The notes beneath the pieces were generated by a model. The model made no database searches and was not told the DNA's origin. It worked only from the letters and a program-made list of their open reading frames with translations. This document shows, piece by piece, positions 9,471 through 20,018 of a stretch of 64,000 nucleotides of DNA. Origin of the DNA: Adiantum capillus-veneris (Eukaryota > Streptophyta > Polypodiopsida > Polypodiales > Pteridaceae); the NCBI GenBank assembly GCA_014529385.2, contig CM043959.1, positions 10,380,809-10,444,808 of the forward strand. The letters run 5' to 3'. How positions within the stretch are numbered: the first letter of the stretch is position 1; each line of letters opens with the position of its first letter. Both the position numbers and the translations under genes were made by a program.

Positions 9471-11201
9471 ACATCTTACATGTATGATGTATCACAGTCA
9501 TATTTTGCACATATTTCACTCACATGACTTTACAGACACGTTGTGCATAACCCTAAACATGAAGCACATAGAATTTCATAAGATTTGGAGCTAATGAGGG
9601 TGCCCAAGGTCCAAAAAAAAAAAACTCTTGGCATAATCCCATAATTTGGATTTAAACTTATTAGAAGTTCTCCAAATCAAGTGAAATTTTCCACATACCA
9701 AGCACATAGCCTATACATCATGTCCCAATGCTCAAATACCTGGTTTGCAAGATGAGACATTATATGTGTATGATGTCTAGCTAGACCCGTCGTAGTAGAG
9801 TTTTGTCAACATTATGGGCATCGAGGTTCGTAAATCATGGTGCATATAGGCTCTACACCAAGTTTGGGCACCTTTGGGCACGTTTTGATCACCACGCTCA
9901 TCATTTTCCAATCAAGTGTCCTAAACCCATTCTATGGCCTTATGCACATAAGTACTTGTCCTAATTCATAATTGCACACATTAGAGCAATACACACATCA
10001 AGAGATACCTTTGCAACAATCTTGAACCAAAAATTCCAACCTAGACATCATACGCGTATGATGTTTAGACCCCTTGAATTGACATCCTGCTGCGATTTTG
10101 GACATTCTAGCACTTTATACACATCATTATGAACTCCCCATCAAATTTTCATCACATTTGGATATCTTTTGACCTCCACTTACACAAAAAGAAAAAATAT
10201 AGATGCACAAACCCCTTCGATCCCTTTGACACTCATCGCAAGATCAATTTGAAATTTGAGACCATGGACACAATGCACATGCTATACACAACTTACCCAA
10301 GGAGTTTCATGTTGTTTTGCATTAGTAAACATCATATGTGTATGATGTCTCTTCTCTCATGTAGATTCCAATCTCCACAACTTTCATCATGAGCATGTTC
10401 TCCACATAGTATAAAGGCCATGCATTCAATTTGGACAAGTTTGAGCAAGGTTGTGACCACTTTAGCCTAAAATCACAAAATCTTTGCAAAAGACATGTTC
10501 TATGGCCCCAGACACATGACTAATCTCCAACTCAAAAGCTGAGATGATAAAAGGATTTCTCATCACTTGAGGATGCTACAGATGAAGTCTGGGCCAAAAA
10601 TCTCAACAGAGACATCATACGCGTATGAAGTCTCCAAAGGTAAAAATGACCAATCTAGGGGGATTTTTCACTTCCAATGCCATTATCCCATTAATCTTAG
10701 CCCACAACCCAAGTCTCATCAAGTTTTAATTATTTATACCCATCTCAACCCAGGTTTTGGAATCCTAATCACTATACCTGATTTTTGGCTTCAAACACAT
10801 GAATAGACACCCAAATTAAAGTTTGACCTCATAGGAGTCTATATCATGCTAAGACCCAACTATAGTACAAGTTTGAGCCATTTTGAACAAAGTAGACATC
10901 ATGTGCGTATGATGTCTCACTAGCCTAAAAATGAACTTGGAAGCTAACTTGACCCCTTCTAAGAATCTACCACATGATTATAAAAGCATCTACCCAGTTT
11001 CACCTCATTTGAACCTCATTTTCTCAGATCTAAGCCAGAATCCAACTTTAGAACATGAAAAGAAGTTCTAATGGTCACATCTTGCCAAAATGACATCCAA
11101 ATTAAGATCCAAGCATATATCCATGATGAACATGTTATAAGCTATTCGCATACGAGAAATCACTCAGTTCTGAGCACCTAGACATCATACATGTATGATG
11201 T
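9471..11201. repeat. Seven 20-bp palindromes at about 285-bp spacing
   Basis: Variants of ACATCATACGCGTATGATGT occur at 9471, 9757, 10045, 10329, 10612, 10896 and 11182. The steps are 286, 288, 284, 283, 284 and 286 bp. Copies 3 and 7 are perfect palindromes. The others carry one to a few changes, and the right half (GTATGATGT) is best kept. The intervening DNA shares only scattered words such as CATTTGG or AAGTTTG and has drifted far more than the palindromes. A weakened eighth copy (ATCATTGCATATGATCTC) sits at about 11468-11485, in phase. The most likely origin is an old tandem array of a 285-bp unit in a retroelement leader. Short open frames inside are chance. Confidence 0.85.
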
Positions 11202-11401
11202 CTCACAACATAAATCTGCACCCAAAATGTTTTCTTAACCACATACAGAAGAGCACGCTTAGTCCCTAATTAGCTATTGTTTCAAATTTGGCGTCATTTG
11301 GATAACTAGAAATTGGAAAAATGCCAAATTTTTGTAACAACACTAAAATTTGCACTTGGAGTGCCTGCAAGATCAATGGAAGCTAGCAAATCACCAAGTA
11401 A

Positions 11402-11836
11402 AAAGAAGAGGATGTCCTTGAAAGACATCATTGTGGCCAAAAGACTAAGGTAGTAAATACCCCTCAAATCATTGCATATGATCTCGAACTCCACACTAGG
11501 GAACGAAGAGACGAGAACACTAGAGAACGAAGAGATGATGGGAAGTTCTACGTTCACAAGAAGTCAAATCCCACCTTTGAAGACCTAGAGGATCCGAGGG
11601 CTGCAAAACTCTACAGGCTTTACAACCAATATTTTCATGTTTGCACCAAACAACCACAAAAGTACATCACACCACCCCATGAAGTAGCCACCACGATCAC
11701 ATGGGAACTAAGAAGGAGTGTGCCCAAAGATGTAAACTTTGTCCAGTATCTGCATGAACAAGTGGTTGGAATGGAAACAAATAAGCCAAAGTACATTGGT
11801 GCAGGGCCAGAAGTTATCACAAGGATTGGATATTAA
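11402..11836 (+). pseudogene. Unrecognised open frame, element-encoded
   Basis: About 144 codons are open without a starting Met. The translation is well composed for a protein: FEDLEDPRAAKLYRLYNQYF, KYITPPHEVATTITWELRR, then VPKDVNFVQYLHEQVVGM. I do not recognise the family. It begins about 200 bp after the palindrome array, and its start overlaps the in-phase eighth palindrome. Together with the frames at 11894-13907 it probably formed one long N-terminal or gag-like protein of the plus-strand element whose LTR is at 8330, but no capsid motif is visible. Confidence 0.45.
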
Positions 11837-11893
11837 GAAGTTGGAGCAAGAGGACTATGAATAGAAGAACTCACACAGAATGAGTGGTTAAGA

Positions 11894-12840
11894 TTGAAAG
11901 AGGATGTTAAGGAAGAGGCTCCAACAGCAGTAGCCCCCCCTATCTCTATGGGGCTCAAGAGAAAGCTCAAGACCGTGCAGAAGGATACAAAAGAGGAACC
12001 ACCAAAGAAAAAGGGGAAAGCAACCATGATCAAAGAAGAGAAACTGAAAGAGATTGCAATCCAAAAAGCCACCTGAATTGAACGCCTTATAAAACAATTC
12101 AAGGGGGAGCGAGCTCTAAAAGGAGACTTTTAAGTGTAGTGGGTGTCAGATCGTGCAAAGATTGGGGGCAATTCCTCAAGACCACTTGAAGATGAGTTCG
12201 ATCACTACATTCAAGCCTATAAAGAATCTGAATGAGTGATTAAACAACAAGATTAAGAGCCGCTCATAGTTGAATAAGTCCAAGACGTCAAGAAGAAGTT
12301 GAAAGAGATGCCAGAACCACAAGGGAATGAAGACCAAGAAAGTGAGCAAGGAGTGAACACTTTGCCACTTGAACCTTACCTAGAACCTACCTCTCTACCT
12401 ACAAGCTATAAACCCTCAGCATTTTAAGAGAAGGGCTTACCAAAGAAGAAAATAGAGGCTGAGTTGACGCCAGAAGAAAATAAAGGAGCACAACGATGCA
12501 CCTATGAAGACCTCCTCAAAGCTCTGAGGATGCGTTTGAGGTTATATATGGCACTTCTATTCCACCATGGGATGCAAAAGACAAAGAGAGAGAGGAAGAA
12601 AAGCTTAGGTTGTACTAGGATACACAGAGAAGACCACTTCAAGTGTAGTCACCACCACCTGGAGTATGAGGGTTGTTAAAGGTTCCACTACTACCACAAT
12701 AGAGACCTTTGGCCAACCCTTGGAGACCACCTCCAGTGGGGGTAATGCTAAGTAGGGGACACCAGGTTTCATTTTTAGGTCCACTACCCAGGCCATTGGC
12801 AAGCAACATGGTATCAGATAATGAAGAAGATGCAAGATAT
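11894..12840 (+). pseudogene. Lys/Glu-rich and Pro-rich frames, unknown
   Basis: The first 60 residues are strongly charged and include EEPPKKKGKATMIKEEKLKE, which looks like a nuclear-localisation or nucleic-acid-binding patch. Broken frames continue with KKKIEAELTPEEN, TYEDLLKAL and, after a frame change near 12530, FEVIYGTSIPPWDAKDKERE. A proline-rich stretch follows to about 12800. Several stops interrupt it. It appears to be the middle of the same decayed protein as its neighbours. Function unknown. Confidence 0.4.
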
Positions 12841-12985
12841 GCTCATTAAATAGTAGATAGAATGAGAATGCGATCTCTTACAATCGCAAATAGAATAGCA
12901 TGCTACACACTAGGGAGGGAAATATGCAGGAAGAGTATGAGAGCATCACAAAAAGACTCTCCAAATAGCAAGTCAAAGAGACGAG

Positions 12986-13907
12986 ATGGAATACAGAGAG
13001 CCTGAAACTCTCATTAAAACACTAAAATATGCTAAGATTGAACGAGACACTCTTACACTACAGATGGCAGAGGTCTCAGGCAACGTCAAGAGTTTGCATG
13101 AAGGGAGGGAAAAGACAGAGGATGCGTTGGAGGTAGCCAAAGATGAGGTACTTGAGCTAAAAGCAAAATTAGAGCTTCAAGATGTGACAATCCAAAGGAT
13201 TAGAGAAATCCAAAGGCTACACAAGAAAGTGCAAGAGCAGACAGCGAGGCAATACAAGCCTTGGAGGCCCAGTTTGCAAGGATTCATAGGGAATTAAATC
13301 TAGAACAACTTCAAAAAATGCACATGGTAGAAGGTTCCGTAGCCGCTAAAGAGAGATTGATGGACCGTGAACAAGACCTACAAAAAGAAAACAAACAACT
13401 CCAACTACATCTAGAGCATCTGCAATATCCGTTAGTTGATCAAGCAAAGGAGGCCACAAGAAGGATAGCCTTGCACAACAACGATTGTCGTAGCTCCAAC
13501 AAGGAAAAGAAGAGACAAGAACACTAGAGATAGAGAAAGGGCCTAAAAATTTGGGCATCAATGCACAAAATGAGCCAATGGAGATCCCCAAAGGTGCAAA
13601 AGACCTACAACACCTAGAAGAACGATTACATACACAAGGAGAAGCAGAACGACCACTAACGATAGAAGAGGAGGCATGCCTCCAAACTTTGATTGAGCAA
13701 GCAACAACAGAAGACCATAAGGCTGCCTTGGAATGGGAAAGGAGAATGAGTCACTCCATGGGAGTCCAAGGCCTGGCCACATATGTACTTAGGGAAAAGT
13801 GGATGCAACCATCCCTTCCCTACCCTCTCCTAAAATATAAAGTTATGGCAATCAAGAAGAGAGTGGAAGCAAAAGTGATAGAGCCAATATACAAAGGGGA
13901 TCTCTAG
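12986..13907 (+). pseudogene. Decayed coiled-coil protein segment, unknown
   Basis: Three frames in succession (12986-13297, 13261-13527, 13551-13907) read as one broken protein of about 300 residues with heptad-like spacing. Examples are AKDEVLELKAKLELQDV, MDREQDLQKENKQLQLHLEH and GAKDLQHLEERLHTQGEAER. The end (LREKWMQPSLPYPLLKYKV) is less charged. No known domain was recognised. Frame changes lie near 13270 and 13530. A coiled coil in this position suggests an oligomerising structural protein such as an unusual Gag, but that is inference. Confidence 0.5.
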
Positions 13908-14429
13908 GACCCAGAGCCTACCAAAGATAGTGGATTCCCAACCAAAATGTAGGAAAGGGTGGGACCTCAAGTACCCAAGATTTCTGAAATACTTGCCCAA
14001 TACCTCATGTATGCACCTAGGGAATTCATGCTAGGCTACTGAAGAAACGCCTTACTTGTCTCAATTACCCATCAATTCCACCACCTAAGGAAGGAGAGAT
14101 AATAGGTCTCAGGGGGTGCACTGTGTAACCATGTTAATGTATAATGTGAGTTCCATAGGAGGGGTTTTAAAATACAAAGAATTTAGGCAATTTAATAGTC
14201 ATACATTAAAATAAGGGGTGTTTATATTCAATTTTGGACAAATTTCCTAAAACAAGGGGTCATTTTATTCCTTCAGACATGTTAAAAGAGGGTTTTTTCA
14301 ATACCCCATGAACACACATTATAAAGGGGGTACTGAACAGTGAACCACCGAGGGATAGGTTTTTCTTGTATGGTCAAAACCTTAAAGTGAACCATTGATA
14401 CTTTCACTGGCTCTCTGAGCTTAACGTGA
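13908..14429. other. No gene seen
   Basis: AT-rich sequence between coding remnants. Weak reading continues to about 14000 on the plus strand, then stops become dense. No repeat or motif was identified. Confidence 0.4.
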
Positions 14430-14758
14430 GTGATGATTTGGAAGATATGCAAGACCCTCCTGGCCTGCCTTGAAGGGTTCACCCCATCAAAAGCAATGGA
14501 TTACACATTACTATCGATGGGGCAACACGTAACTAGGATGACATATGACTTGTTGAAGCAGACATCCTTGGAGGTTCTACACTTATGTTATCAAAGGCTA
14601 ATGTTCTGCCAAGATATCATATGCAAGCCTTTGAGGAATTCTTCTACACCCGCTTATTCACTTATGAAAGAAAAATCTTCGGCCCGTCGACAGTCACCTT
14701 GGACAACATAAGGTATGAGTTGTACTTAAAGATGTTGAAGCTTGAAGGGTTCCATTGA
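14430..14758 (+). pseudogene. Unrecognised coding remnant before polypurine tract
   Basis: One plus-strand frame reads well despite stops. HPIKSNGLHITIDGAT is followed by GGSTLMLSKANVLPRYHM, EFFYTRLFTYERKIFGPSTV and ends IRYELYLKMLKLEGFH at a stop near 14756. The family is not recognised. It lies some 90 bp upstream of a polypurine tract, so it was probably the last coding segment of an LTR element. Confidence 0.4.
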
Positions 14759-14843
14759 CACCAATGCCTCAGAATATGCTACAACAACTATACACAGGAG
14801 ACAAAATGTCAAACAACTATCATGTCAGGGATGAAATGGATGT

Positions 14844-14855
14844 GGAGGGGGGGAG
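14844..14855 (+). other. Polypurine tract
   Basis: GGAGGGGGGGAG is immediately followed by TGTTAACCAC, the canonical arrangement of a plus-strand primer next to a 3' LTR beginning with TG. Confidence 0.65.
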
Positions 14856-15650
14856 TGTTAACCACTGAACACGGCAAAAGCCCAATTTTTATTATTTACT
14901 CCATCAAGCTCAATGTAATTACTTTTTGGGACTCGATTCGGTTTCCAGATTGTCATATACTAATATGTAGATCAGTTGAACCCATGGGAGAAAGTAGGTG
15001 ATGATTTTGATAAGCTAGAACCTTCAAGGCTGAGGTACAAAAGACAATTTTGCAACCCTACGAACATCTTTTGGAATTAATCAACTTTTGAGCTCAACTA
15101 AGTGTGCCGTGAGTTTTGTGTGAGAGAGTAAATGATCTTCTTCTACCCTCAACGTACACTACGAATGCTACATTGTGAAGGCATTTTCACCATTATGAAG
15201 GAATTTTCACCATTGTGTTAGCAATGGTAACAGCTACACACCAACGCCAAGCTTGTACGGTTTCAATCCCTTAGGAAAGAGCTCTCCCACGATCTTTGAG
15301 GTGACTTTTCTTGCTAACCATGCATCCGATTAGATATTTCTATATGTCATTGCATTCATAGTGACTAGAACTACACATTAGGCTTAAACTGGTCAAGAAT
15401 CATTGACCTATAATTTTTGGCACGTCTTCATACGTGATTTTTGCACCAAGTGTCTACAGGTTGTGAGTTGGTCTAGAGCGTTTAGGGTAGTGTTCTTTAG
15501 GTGTATAGAGGTCATTTGATAACGTTAGGTCTTGTTTCGGAGAGTGTAATTGTCATAGACATGATAGCTTGCTTGCATACATAGTGTATTTTGAGTTGGT
15601 TTTCCTTGTTAGTGATTTTCATTAGAAGGTCGAGGAGATGATTATTGACA
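14856..15650 (+). repeat. 3' LTR of an unidentified plus-strand element
   Basis: Starts TGTTAACCACTGAAC straight after the polypurine tract. It does not resemble the LTR at 8330-8785, so the two probably belong to different elements. The end is unknown. TTGACA at 15645-15650 is one candidate, just before the 15671 element. A small direct repeat (GAAGGMATTTTCACCATT) occurs twice near 15177-15215. Confidence 0.45.
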
Positions 15651-16353
15651 CCCATCTATTTGTTTCCAGATGCTAGAGAGGGGGAATGGGGGAACACACC
15701 CAACACAAACACAAGGGCCTCTCTATAGCTCAGGGTATCCAAAACACCCCTATCCTCTCGGAAAACAACTTCAAAAACACAATTTACACTAGCAGACCAC
15801 CGCGTGATCAATTTCCATTGTCCACACACTCCACAAATCCACCCCACAATGCACACCTACTGCCACAGTCTGTCTCCACCCTTGCACACGCACACAACCG
15901 CTCAATCTCACTCTCTCACACAAAACCCCGTCGGTCTGGGGTGGGTACACACTTCCATACACCGGCACCGAGGAGAAACACCAGAGCAGGAGAAAGAGAA
16001 GGGGGGAAGGGCGAACAACAACAAGACGGGGAAACAGGAGCTCGATTGCACTTCACAAAACATGTTCATAGGCTTGCAATGCCGTCACCATGGCCATTCC
16101 CATGAGAAAAATACAGAGGGCTTTGACAGGCACACTCCTCTGTTAGAGAGTTCCACTTTGCAGGCTTCAAATGCCACAAAAAATCCAAGAAAAAGCCACT
16201 GATTTGATGAAAATTTAACTTTTATAGGGGAGTTCTTCAACTTTGGAAACTGCTCTCACATTTGAACATCTGGGATCTCCATTTTAGCATCTTTTGAAAG
16301 GGGTATCCGCCTTGCTTCATCTACTCAATTCCTCTCTCTTCCTTTTGCACTTT

Positions 16354-16372
16354 GGGGGGGGGGGGGGGGGGG
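16354..16372 (+). repeat. Poly-G tract, 19 bases
   Basis: Uninterrupted G run directly before GCATTAGCGATG. The matching place in the other LTR reads only GGGAGAGGGG, so this run expanded in one copy or is a sequencing or assembly artefact. Confidence 0.8.
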
Positions 16373-16657
16373 CATTAGCGATGTCGCTATTGGCCCCTAG
16401 GCTTCTTTTTGTTTTTTTCCTTTTTTCTTTATTTTTTACCTCTTTGAGCCATCCAAACTTTGCATTGCTCTTTTGGCTCCTTTTTTATCACCTCTATCTG
16501 GTTCCCTTGACCTTTTTCCAACCAACCTCCTCTCTTTTTCTAGTGGTATTGACCCCTTGATTGGTCTTAGGCTACTTTACCCAAGCTCTCCTCTCTCTTC
16601 CTTGCTCACATGAAACCTCCCCTACCCCATAGCATTAGCGATGTCGCTAGCTGGGAA

Positions 16658-16689
<32 letters not shown>
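16658..16689 (+). repeat. Poly-G tract, 32 bases
   Basis: A second uninterrupted G run after a second GCATTAGCGATG. The partner LTR has only GAGGGGGGTGACTC at about 21038-21050. Confidence 0.8.
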
Positions 16690-16690
<1 letters not shown>

Positions 16691-17937
16691 GACTCATTTC
16701 TTTGAAATGGGGGCCCCTTGAGGAGCGGGCACAGTCCCTTGCAAAACTACCACGTCATCAGGCACCCGCCACTGGCCACCGGCTCCTCCCTTTCCTCCGC
16801 ACATGGGCGCACACCACTGGCGCCACCACTCCTGGCAAAAACAACGCCGAGCTCGGCCCCCGCCGCTCGCGCATAGCGCTGGAAGCGCTTCCAAGATCTC
16901 ACGCCATAGCTCATGGGAGTCTAAGCTCCCTACACTTCATCTCGTGATTCAAGAGGGCCACATGGCCCAGTCCATTTAGTGTGCGCAATTTATGCCGCCG
17001 TGCGCATGCAGGATTAACCCATGCCATGTGTCGGACCCTCGTTCCATTGTACCCTCATAAGTTCCCAAGCCTTCACAAAAAAATTCAATAAGATCTCTCA
17101 TCCCGTACTTTGGCAACACACCACCATTGATCCTTCTCTCTGCTCCCATGCCCGATGGCCGAGCCAAAAAGCACTATCGAATCTACATCGTGTCAAGCAC
17201 CAACCGTGAAAATTTCATCACTTTCTGACTTCTCTGATCTTGCTATCCGCGGCCATAAAAACCAAAGAAAATTATCTACAAACTCTCCACGCCAAATGCC
17301 CCCAAATTCATCCTACTATATCTTTCTCACCAAGCATCAGATTGATGAGCCATTGATTTTTGCTACCTTCACATTGTGCGCACTATATCCAAGAATCTTG
17401 GCAAGGCCAAAAAGATGCCAGATGGCGCATTCTTCAATGCGGGCATATGGGCTCAAACTCGGCCCTTGGAGAATCTTCAACAGATCATAACTTGCTATAA
17501 CCAGAGCTCCAATTCGCAATCCAAGAAATCAACCATGCTCCATAATTCAAACTCTAGACATGCATCCACTAACATCAGCCTCGGCCACCTGTTGCCAGCT
17601 GCCCTGCCCGTTCGGGATCTGCAATACCTTCTAACTTTGTACTTCAGTATCTTGCACATCGGGGCTCGGTTTGACGAGCCGTCTGGACCGGCTTCTGGAG
17701 AACATCAAACACTACATTCTAGAGTTCTTACTTGGAATTTCAGACACCTTCATCTGCTATCCCACTTGAGCCAACATGGAGTTTTTTTAGCCTAAAAAGC
17801 TGCATTAGGCATACACCCCCGCTACCCTTTGGCTACCCAGGACCTTGGTACCTGCTCTAGCCTTCTGCACTGCACCTTCCTGCAACCTTTACTTAGCATA
17901 GATCACTTTCCGGCATGGACAAACTTTGGTTGCACCA

Positions 17938-17955
17938 TCATTTCCCACCCCCTTA
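17938..17955 (-). other. Polypurine tract of TG
   Basis: The minus strand reads AAGGGGGTGGGAAATGA immediately before the LTR start TGGTGCAACC. This sets TG's orientation. Confidence 0.6.
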
Positions 17956-19499
17956 TTGAAAATTTATGTTCAACCACATACAGGCTTATTGCACTAAAAA
18001 ACTACACACTCAAAGCAAACTCTATGTACACCACAAAAACACCTAACATCTATACAAAACTTGGAATTTGTCACCCACCACCTTTGCTAATGCAGGTTGC
18101 CTAAGTCCCTGTTTTATTTGTCATCAATCACCTGGGTCAAACACCTTGCATTGGTCTCCTACATCCACCTGTAACACCCTCACATAGTGCCATACCAAGC
18201 ACATAACCAACCACATAGCCAAACTTCCATCAACATCCTTCTACTACTCTGCACTCATTGGAAAATTTCCCACTTGAAAAAAAGAACCTCCAAGAACACC
18301 GAATGGAGCACCATTGTTCTCCCCATCCAAAAACATACTTGCCCCATCGCTTGTATCAAACAGACCTGACATACGTAACCCATCACAACCATATAAAGCT
18401 AGATCCTCATCTAGCAAATCCTACACGTGCTCAATGGCACACTACACAGCTGTGTTTATTAGCATTCCCTTCAACCACCACTCATAGACCTCCTTAGAAA
18501 TCTTGGACACCGCCTTGGAATTCACATCACCTGTCATAGAGTGCACTTGATGCATAGGAAGTACCTCTATCTCTGACTTCACTCTACCCTTCTCACCTAC
18601 CATGCCCTCAATTCCAGCATTGTTGAGATCCTCCTCTTCAACTGGCCCTTCAAGGTCAATAAGCACCATTTGCTTGTCGTCTACAATCACCTACTCTTAT
18701 ACCATTGCATCAAGCTCTGCCAAAGAAGAGAGAAACTCGTTCTCTTTTGCATCATCCTCGTCTCCCTCTATAGGAACAACTGTTCTATCCCTCTTGGCAA
18801 AACTTTGCACCTGTTGCACCACTATGGCATACTCCATTTCTACCTTCATCAACATGGCCATTAGCATAGCACCACACATCACCTTTACCTACACATCATC
18901 ACCTGTAGGCCTAGACCGCTCTACTTGGTCTTCATTAGGAATCTCGGCTTGCACTTTATGCTGCTCCTCGCACATATTCACTGTTTCTCCACTCACATGT
19001 AAGAGGTTAGACTCATCATACCTCGATTGAGACGATTCAGTCTCCCAACTTGTATCTGCATCTATAGAGCTACTATCATTCGACTAGGTCTCCTCTTTCA
19101 TTTCAAGCTCAGGAACCTCCTCTAGCTTGACCATTTTGACCTAGTCTACAAAATGTACTCTTTGCTCTTTACTGCACTCGAACTTGGCAGCACCTCCTTT
19201 ATCCTTTCTGGAACCACCTCGACTTCCTCCACCATTGGAACTGCTCTAGCCAGTATCTTTGGCATATGAACCACCCTGTTTCTCTATAGCCAAAGAACCC
19301 CTAGTTCCTCTTGTACTTGCACTTCTCTTTGTATCATCTGTGGATCGGCTACCACCACATTACACTACATTGGCATCATTGCATTTGGAAAACCCTGCCT
19401 AGCCTCGTGCTTTTTCAAAATCTTTTTGGTTCGTACTCTCGCTAGAGCTACCGCCTCTTTACATGACATTGGGCCATCTATTTCCACCTTATCTCGCAC
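17956..19499 (-). other. TG interior downstream of gag, mostly non-coding
   Basis: Minus-strand frames after gag are broken by many stops. A weak charged stretch (LIDLEGPVEEEDLNNAGIEG, about 18660-18600) is visible, but no zinc knuckle, protease or RT motif. It looks like the decayed tail of gag plus spacer. Confidence 0.5.
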
Positions 19500-19844
19500 T
19501 TACTCATGCAGGCAATCCATGAATTTACTCAATTTCAAAAATCTGTCATTTTTTGCAACAATTACCTTGATCAATTTCCCCCAAAGGGCTTGGGATTCCC
19601 ATTCCAACGCTTGAAAATCACCCTCCAAGTTTTGCTTCAAACCGTCTAGCTTCCACTTTACTTCATCCAGCTGTACATCCGCAATGAATCTTCCTCGGAA
19701 AGCCATCTCCAGGGCTTTGCAATCTACCTTGTCTTCATCATGCAGGCTATCAAACCATAGCCTCGCTTTACCATGAACTAGGAGCGGGAACACCTGAACC
19801 ACACCGTCTTCTCTCAATAAACCACTTTCCAACCGGAACAACAC
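19500..19844 (-). pseudogene. Gag fragment of TG
   Basis: A 114-residue frame with the gag pattern. LLVHGKARLWFDSLHDED corresponds to the conserved A..WF..L block, ALEMAFRGRFIADVQLDEVK to the F...F block, and FQALEWESQALWGKL follows. The reading continues weakly past the stop with DKVEIDGPMSCKEAVALAR. The N-terminus lies upstream toward 19900, without a clear start. No nucleocapsid motif is visible. In the family, Gag builds the particle that packages element RNA. Confidence 0.7.
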
Positions 19845-19994
19845 ATAGTCTTGCAGCCAGGTCTACGCATCTTCAACCTCAGTGAAAATAGGAAATCTCG
19901 TCCAAGCCATCAATAGTAGCACTTGCTCTTCAAAGGCTGCACCTTTGGCATCACCAAAATCACCACTTTAACGTCAACTAGGAGCATTAACATA
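19845..19994 (-). other. TG leader
   Basis: Short leader between the primer-site candidate and gag. Some reading upstream of the first Met (YVLFRLESGLL context) suggests gag began here. Confidence 0.4.
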
Positions 19995-20014
19995 CTCCTT
20001 CATGGGGGCACCCA
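19995..20014 (-). other. Candidate primer binding site of TG
   Basis: The minus strand reads TGGGTGCCCCCATGAAGGAG four bases inside the 5' LTR (20019). TGG at the start fits a tRNA CCA end, but it is not the initiator-Met site seen in the other elements here. I cannot name the tRNA. Confidence 0.4.
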
Positions 20015-20018
20015 AAGA

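Larger units (their letters stand above)
15671..17937 (-). repeat. 3' LTR of TG (with poly-G tracts)
   Basis: Aligns along its length with 20019-22242. Shared landmarks are AGAGGGGGAATGGGG near the left end, GCATTAGCGATGT twice in each copy, and TTTGGTTGCACCA at the right end. It differs from the other copy by two long G runs. All short open frames inside, on both strands, are LTR sequence and not genes. Confidence 0.8.

Noticed and set aside
9471-11201. CRISPR-like array (short repeats at regular spacing)
   Set aside because: Spacing is about 285 bp, the repeats are palindromic, and spacers show weak shared ancestry. Context is plant retroelement DNA. It is a degenerate tandem repeat, not CRISPR.
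15656-16947. Several open frames of 60-140 residues in the left TG LTR
   Set aside because: Equivalent sequence in the right LTR is not conserved as protein. They overlap on both strands and lie in LTR DNA.
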